In this document: piece by piece, positions 32,984-36,124 of the stretch
Layout of the letters: every line of letters starts with the position of its first letter
How positions within the stretch are numbered: position 1 is the first letter of the stretch
Assembly: GCA_030538115.1 (NCBI GenBank)
Contig: JAUNUP010000028.1
Span: 1 to 36,124, forward strand
DNA from: Dermatophilus congolensis
GTDB lineage: Bacteria > Actinomycetota > Actinomycetes > Actinomycetales > Dermatophilaceae
Length of the DNA: 36,124 nt
Reading direction: 5' to 3'
The notes under the pieces: model-generated
What the model saw: the letters and a program-made list of their open reading frames with translations, nothing else
Told to the model about the DNA's origin: nothing
Database searches by the model: none
Translations under genes and position numbers: made by a program

Positions 32984-33832
32984 ATGACCTGGAGTGAACG
33001 ACTCGGCACGGTGGGCGTCTGGCGCGGGGTCAACGACATCGATCCGGGTCTCGCGGCGACCATCGAGCAGCTCGGGTACGGCACGATCTGGCAGGGCGGT
33101 TCTCCCGAGGCGCACCTGCAACAGGCCGAAGAACTGCTCGATGCCACGGAATCCGTCGTCGTCGCCACCGGCATCGTCAACATCTGGATGGCCGACGCCG
33201 CCGAGCTCGCCGACTCCTACCACCGGATCGTCGCGAAGCACCCGGGCAGGTTGCTCCTCGGCATCGGCTCCGGGCACCGGGAGGCGACCCCGCAACGCAC
33301 CAAGCCCCTGGAGGCGATGGCGCGCTACCTCGACGTGCTCGATGAACGCGGCGTACCAGTGCACGACCGGGCACTCTCAGCGCTCGGGCCGAAGATGCTC
33401 GCCATCGCCGCCGAGCGCAGCGCCGGCACCCACGGCTACCTCACGACTCCGGCGCAGGCCGGCGAGGCACGAGAGGCGTTAGGCCCGGATGCACTCGTCG
33501 CTCCCGAGCTGACCGTCGTTCTCGACACCCACGTCGACTCCGCCCGCGAGAAGGCCCGCGCCTTCCTCCGCTACTACCTGCGGCTCGACAACTACGCACG
33601 GACGATGCGGCGCGGCGGTTTCACCGAGGCCGACGTCCAATCGCCCGGCAGCGACCAGCTCGTCGACGCGATCGTCGCCCACGGAGACGCACCCACCCTG
33701 GCCGCTGCCGTGCGGGCACAACTGGAGTCCGGCGCCGACCACGTATGCGTGCAGGTGCAGCCCGCCGATGGCGACATCGTGCCCACGCTGCACGCCATCG
33801 CCGACGAGATGAGCTTGACCGGCCAGGGGTGA
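32984..33832 (+). CDS. LLM-class, probably F420-dependent oxidoreductase
   Basis: 282 aa. A luciferase-like monooxygenase fold protein. The N-terminus (LGTVGVWRG), GYGTIWQGG, the strand ending VATGIVNIW, and LLLGIGSGHRE are those of the actinobacterial subfamily of F420-dependent LLM enzymes. The C-terminal part (AGADHVCVQVQP-like: SGADHVCVQVQP) is also typical. The cofactor assignment rests on family knowledge; the substrate is unknown. The ATG at 32984 gives a normal N-terminus; an upstream in-frame region to 32807 shows no similarity. It stands alone, divergent from the YqeY-like gene with a 195-bp gap that shows no other feature. Confidence 0.85.
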   Translation: MTWSERLGTVGVWRGVNDIDPGLAATIEQLGYGTIWQGGSPEAHLQQAEELLDATESVVVATGIVNIWMADAAELADSYHRIVAKHPGRLLLGIGSGHREATPQRTKPLEAMARYLDVLDERGVPVHDRALSALGPKMLAIAAERSAGTHGYLTTPAQAGEAREALGPDALVAPELTVVLDTHVDSAREKARAFLRYYLRLDNYARTMRRGGFTEADVQSPGSDQLVDAIVAHGDAPTLAAAVRAQLESGADHVCVQVQPADGDIVPTLHAIADEMSLTGQG

Positions 33833-33953
33833 ACGGCGGCGCCGAGGTCACCATGGGGCGTGCAGGGCAGAGGCCTGCCGGGTTTGCGGAAGGTGCCGTT
33901 CGCCATCCAAGCCGTCGTCACCGCTCGCCGACCGTCCCCTGCCGAGTGAGGCC

Positions 33954-34685
33954 TCAGCGGGTCACGCGCCACGCGATCGTCACGTACGGCATCTCGATGT
34001 CGTCACGGTCGGCGAGGGCCGGGTGCGTGGCGAGCAGGGTGCGCATCCCGTCGAGGATGCGCTCCTGCTCGTCCGGCGGGGCGGTGATGTAGTAGCTGCG
34101 CGACCTCACCAGATCCAGCACCGCCTCACGGGTGAGGGTTCGGCTCCAGGTCCAGCGGCGCGTCTCGGCCGAGGTGAACGGCTCGGTGAAGGGCGGGCTC
34201 GTCGCGAGTGCCGCCATCGCCTCTCCGTTGGAGATGCGGATGATGCGGGTCATCTCGGCGACCCAGTCGACCTCGGGGTCACGCACGTTCCACACGAGCC
34301 CGAGTACGCCCTCGGGGGTGAGCACCCGAGCGGCCGCACGGCAAGCGACGGGCGGGTCGACCCAGTGCCATGCCTGACCGAACGTGACGGCCTCCACAGA
34401 GCCGTCGGCGAGCGGCAGGTCTTCCGCTGAGCCGGCCAGGCACTCGACCTCCGGCAGCGCGGCGCGGAGGGTGTCACGCATCTTCTCGTCGGGCTCTACG
34501 GCCACGACCTCCCGCCCCAAGGCGAGCAGCCCGCGCGTCAGCTTGCCGGTGCCTGCGCCGACATCGGCGACCCTCCGGGCGGAGCCGACGAGCCACTCCA
34601 CGGCCTCGGCGGGGTACTCGGGACGGGCCCGATCGTACGCCCCCGCCTCCCGCCCGAAGGATCGAGCCATGTCAGGGTCGCTCAT
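33954..34685 (-). CDS. Class I SAM-dependent methyltransferase
   Basis: 243 aa. The start of the fold is SFGREAGAYDRARPEYP, then the SAM-binding motif VADVGAGTGKLT (39-50), the acidic end of strand 2 (VVAVEPDEKM), and SAEDLPLADGSVEAVTFGQAWHW, characteristic of the UbiE/Methyltransf_11 type acting on small molecules. The substrate is unknown. The ATG at 34685 is chosen for length; ATG at 34670 is possible. The much longer open frame to 35606 runs antisense to the AzlC gene and is not coding. Divergent from azlC. Confidence 0.88.
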   Translation of the reverse strand: MSDPDMARSFGREAGAYDRARPEYPAEAVEWLVGSARRVADVGAGTGKLTRGLLALGREVVAVEPDEKMRDTLRAALPEVECLAGSAEDLPLADGSVEAVTFGQAWHWVDPPVACRAAARVLTPEGVLGLVWNVRDPEVDWVAEMTRIIRISNGEAMAALATSPPFTEPFTSAETRRWTWSRTLTREAVLDLVRSRSYYITAPPDEQERILDGMRTLLATHPALADRDDIEMPYVTIAWRVTR

Positions 34686-34808
34686 GCCCGCAACAGTACG
34701 CCGCAGCGTCGCCCGCCCGGCCCTCGACGTGGCTCGACGTGGCTCCCGTGTTGGGGCGGATCCGATCGGCTTCGCGATGACGGGGATGCTCAGGGATACG
34801 GTCGTGGG

Positions 34809-35555
34809 GTGAGCAGTGACCGGCCGTCCGACCCCCGCAGTGAGTTCGCGCGAGGGATCTCGGAGTCGGTGCCGATCGCTCTCGGGTACTTCTCGGTGTC
34901 GATCGCATTCGGTCTGCACTGCGCCGTCGCCGGTGTGCCCGCCTGGCTGGCGGGGGTGATCAGTGCGACGAACATGAGCAGCTCGGGGCAGTTCGCGGGG
35001 CTTGCCGTGCTCGCAGCTACAGGGTCGTTCCTGCAGCTCGCGCTCACCGTCGCGCTCGTGAACCTGCGGTACGTGCTCATGTCGATCGCGCTCTCCCAGC
35101 GTCTCGAACCGGGCGTGAACACGTGGCGGCGGCTCGTCATCGCGCTCGCTGTCACCGACGAGATCTTCGCCCTCGCGATGCAGCGGCCCCGCGTCGGCTT
35201 CGGGTATTACGGCGGGCTCATGGTGCTGCCGATCGTCGGCTGGACCGGCGGCACCCTCGTCGGCGTGCTGGCCGGAGAGGTGCTGCCCGCCTCCGTGCAG
35301 TCCGCCGCCTCCGTGCTGCTGTACGCGATGTTCGTAGCGATCGTCGTCCCCCCTGCGTCGACCTCGCGGACGATCGCGGGAGTCGTGGCGCTCGCCGCCC
35401 TGGTCAGCGTCGGTTTGGCCCTCGCGCCGGTGACCGCGGCCCTGCAACCCGGCTGGCGGATCATCCTCGCCACGCTCGTCGCCTCCGGCATCGGGGCCTG
35501 GCTGTGGCCCGTGGCCGACGACGAGGTCCACGCCGACCCGGCGGCGGCATCGTGA
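34809..35555 (+). CDS. azlC: AzlC-family branched-chain amino acid exporter subunit
   Basis: 248 aa with six or more hydrophobic segments. The family pattern is clear: GISESVPIALGYFSVSIAFG at the N-terminus, ISATNMSSSGQFAGLAVL, and VNLRYVLMSIALSQRL. AzlC is the large subunit of the AzlCD system that exports branched-chain amino acids and analogues. The start is GTG. The stop overlaps the GTG of azlD by 4 bp, so the two subunits are coupled. Confidence 0.92.
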   Translation: MSSDRPSDPRSEFARGISESVPIALGYFSVSIAFGLHCAVAGVPAWLAGVISATNMSSSGQFAGLAVLAATGSFLQLALTVALVNLRYVLMSIALSQRLEPGVNTWRRLVIALAVTDEIFALAMQRPRVGFGYYGGLMVLPIVGWTGGTLVGVLAGEVLPASVQSAASVLLYAMFVAIVVPPASTSRTIAGVVALAALVSVGLALAPVTAALQPGWRIILATLVASGIGAWLWPVADDEVHADPAAAS

Positions 35556-35866
35556 ACACGTATCTCGTCGCCGGGGTCGTCGTGATGTTCGCGGTGACCT
35601 ACGCACTGCGTGCGATCCCGCTCATCGCGCTGCGCCGCGAGGTCACCGACCCTCGGCTCCGTTCGTTCCTGCACTACGTGCCGTACGCGGTGCTCACCGC
35701 GATGACGCTGCCGGGAATCGTGATGGCCACGCGGCATCCGGTGTCCGGGGCGGTGGCCCTCGTCGTGGCGGTCGCCGTCGCATGGGCGGGCCGGTCGCTC
35801 CCTGTCGTCGCGGTCGCGGCCGCCGCAACGGTCTGGGCGAGCGAACTCGTCCTCGGCCTGGGCTGA
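35552..35866 (+). CDS. azlD: AzlD-family small subunit of branched-chain amino acid exporter
   Basis: 104 aa with about four transmembrane helices. YALRAIPLIALRR near the N-terminus and FLHYVPYAVLTAMTLPGI are the AzlD signatures. GTG start overlapping the azlC stop (GTGA). A stem-loop repeat array begins 16 nt after its stop codon. Confidence 0.92.
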   Translation: MNTYLVAGVVVMFAVTYALRAIPLIALRREVTDPRLRSFLHYVPYAVLTAMTLPGIVMATRHPVSGAVALVVAVAVAWAGRSLPVVAVAAAATVWASELVLGLG

Positions 35867-35882
35867 AGGGCCCCGTCGCCCT

Positions 35883-36124
35883 GTGCCGTGGCACCGGTGC
35901 CGGGAGGTGCGGGTGTGGAAAGACATGTGCCACGGCACTTCTCCGCGGGGGGTTCCATGGCACATGTATTCGCTGAATCTGCCGTACCTGCGCAAGTGCC
36001 ATGGAACAGGGGGGGTCGCGGGTGTCACCCTGTGCCGTGGCACCGGTGCTGGGAGGTGCGGTGTGGGAGGACATGTGCCACGGCACTTCTCCGCGGGGGG
36101 TTCCATGGCACATGTATTCGCTGA
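35883..36124. repeat. BIME-like array 3: 149-bp tandem composite of stem-loop elements
   Basis: Elements are 35883-35938 (arms GTGCCGTGGCAC/GTGCCACGGCAC, 32-nt loop), 35952-36007 (variant arms GTTCCATGGCAC/GTGCCATGGAAC, 32-nt loop), 36032-36086 (standard arms, 31-nt loop), and the left part of a fourth (36100-36111 onward) cut by the window end. The pair of unlike elements repeats with a 149-bp period; the 13-nt spacers 35939-35951 and 36087-36099 are identical (TTCTCCGCGGGGG), as are the 13 nt after each variant arm (ATGTATTCGCTGA). Polarity alternates, and the first element has the same orientation relative to its upstream gene as in the other arrays. Confidence 0.92.

Noticed and set aside
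34686..35606. N-terminal extension of the methyltransferase frame to 550 aa
   Set aside because: The extension is antisense to azlC and has low-complexity composition; the methyltransferase fold begins right after the ATG at 34685.

Overview
The window is very GC-rich, with GTG/TTG starts, many 4-bp stop/start overlaps, an F420-type luciferase-like oxidoreductase and actinobacterial-style dynamin-like GTPase pairs. This points to a chromosomal segment of a high-GC Actinomycetota, most likely of the Micrococcales kind (inference from gene content; no search was run). No rRNA, CRISPR array, phage module or transposase is visible.

Layout. 170-3576: two translationally coupled P-loop GTPases. 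3824-4781: a small Ala-rich protein converging on a degenerate M41-like metallopeptidase. 4943-5311: a CsoR-type copper sensor with a candidate operator. 5345-5418: tRNA-Arg(TCT). 5588-6352: an Sfp-type phosphopantetheinyl transferase. 6375-9098: a nitrilase-family hydrolase, a PrsW-like intramembrane protease and oligoribonuclease. 9304-9418: tRNA-His(GTG) with a strong terminator. 9440-10355: two small unknown genes. 10551-13645: a tight three-gene operon (membrane-anchored DsbA-like protein, class V PLP enzyme, membrane-anchored thioredoxin-fold protein). 13721-15273: a LysR regulator divergent from a small membrane protein. 15368-18996: a branched-chain 2-oxoacid dehydrogenase operon (E1 alpha, E1 beta, E2). 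19152-19979: an AbiEi/DUF559-type protein bracketed by palindromic DNA. 20411-27865: a 2484-aa hybrid NRPS/PKS, divergent from an MFS exporter (28222-29625). 29765-33832: an unknown protein with a sequestered ribosome-binding site, a small acidic protein, a YcaQ/AlkX-type glycosylase coupled to a YqeY-like gene, and an LLM oxidoreductase. 33954-35866: a methyltransferase and an AzlC/AzlD pair.

Two things stand out. The first is the megasynthase, with the order TE-A-PCP-KS-AT-KR-ACP. The thioesterase is N-terminal, there is no condensation domain, and the adenylation domain lacks the usual Asp that binds the alpha-amino group. With the divergent exporter it looks like a minimal one-enzyme pathway. 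The PPTase at 5588 could activate both carrier domains, and the neighbouring branched-chain 2-oxoacid dehydrogenase is a conceivable but unproven link to precursor supply.

The second is a family of about 55-bp stem-loop repeats with 12-bp arms GTGCCGTGGCAC/GTGCCACGGCAC around a 31-32 nt loop. It occurs at three places (16-139, 20104-20386, 35883-36124). Each time it begins 16-30 nt after a stop codon, with the same orientation relative to the upstream gene, and then alternates in orientation, as in the BIMEs of enterobacteria. One element has changed both arms in a complementary way. The middle array lies directly upstream of the DUF559 gene, which has a second long hairpin just after its stop codon.
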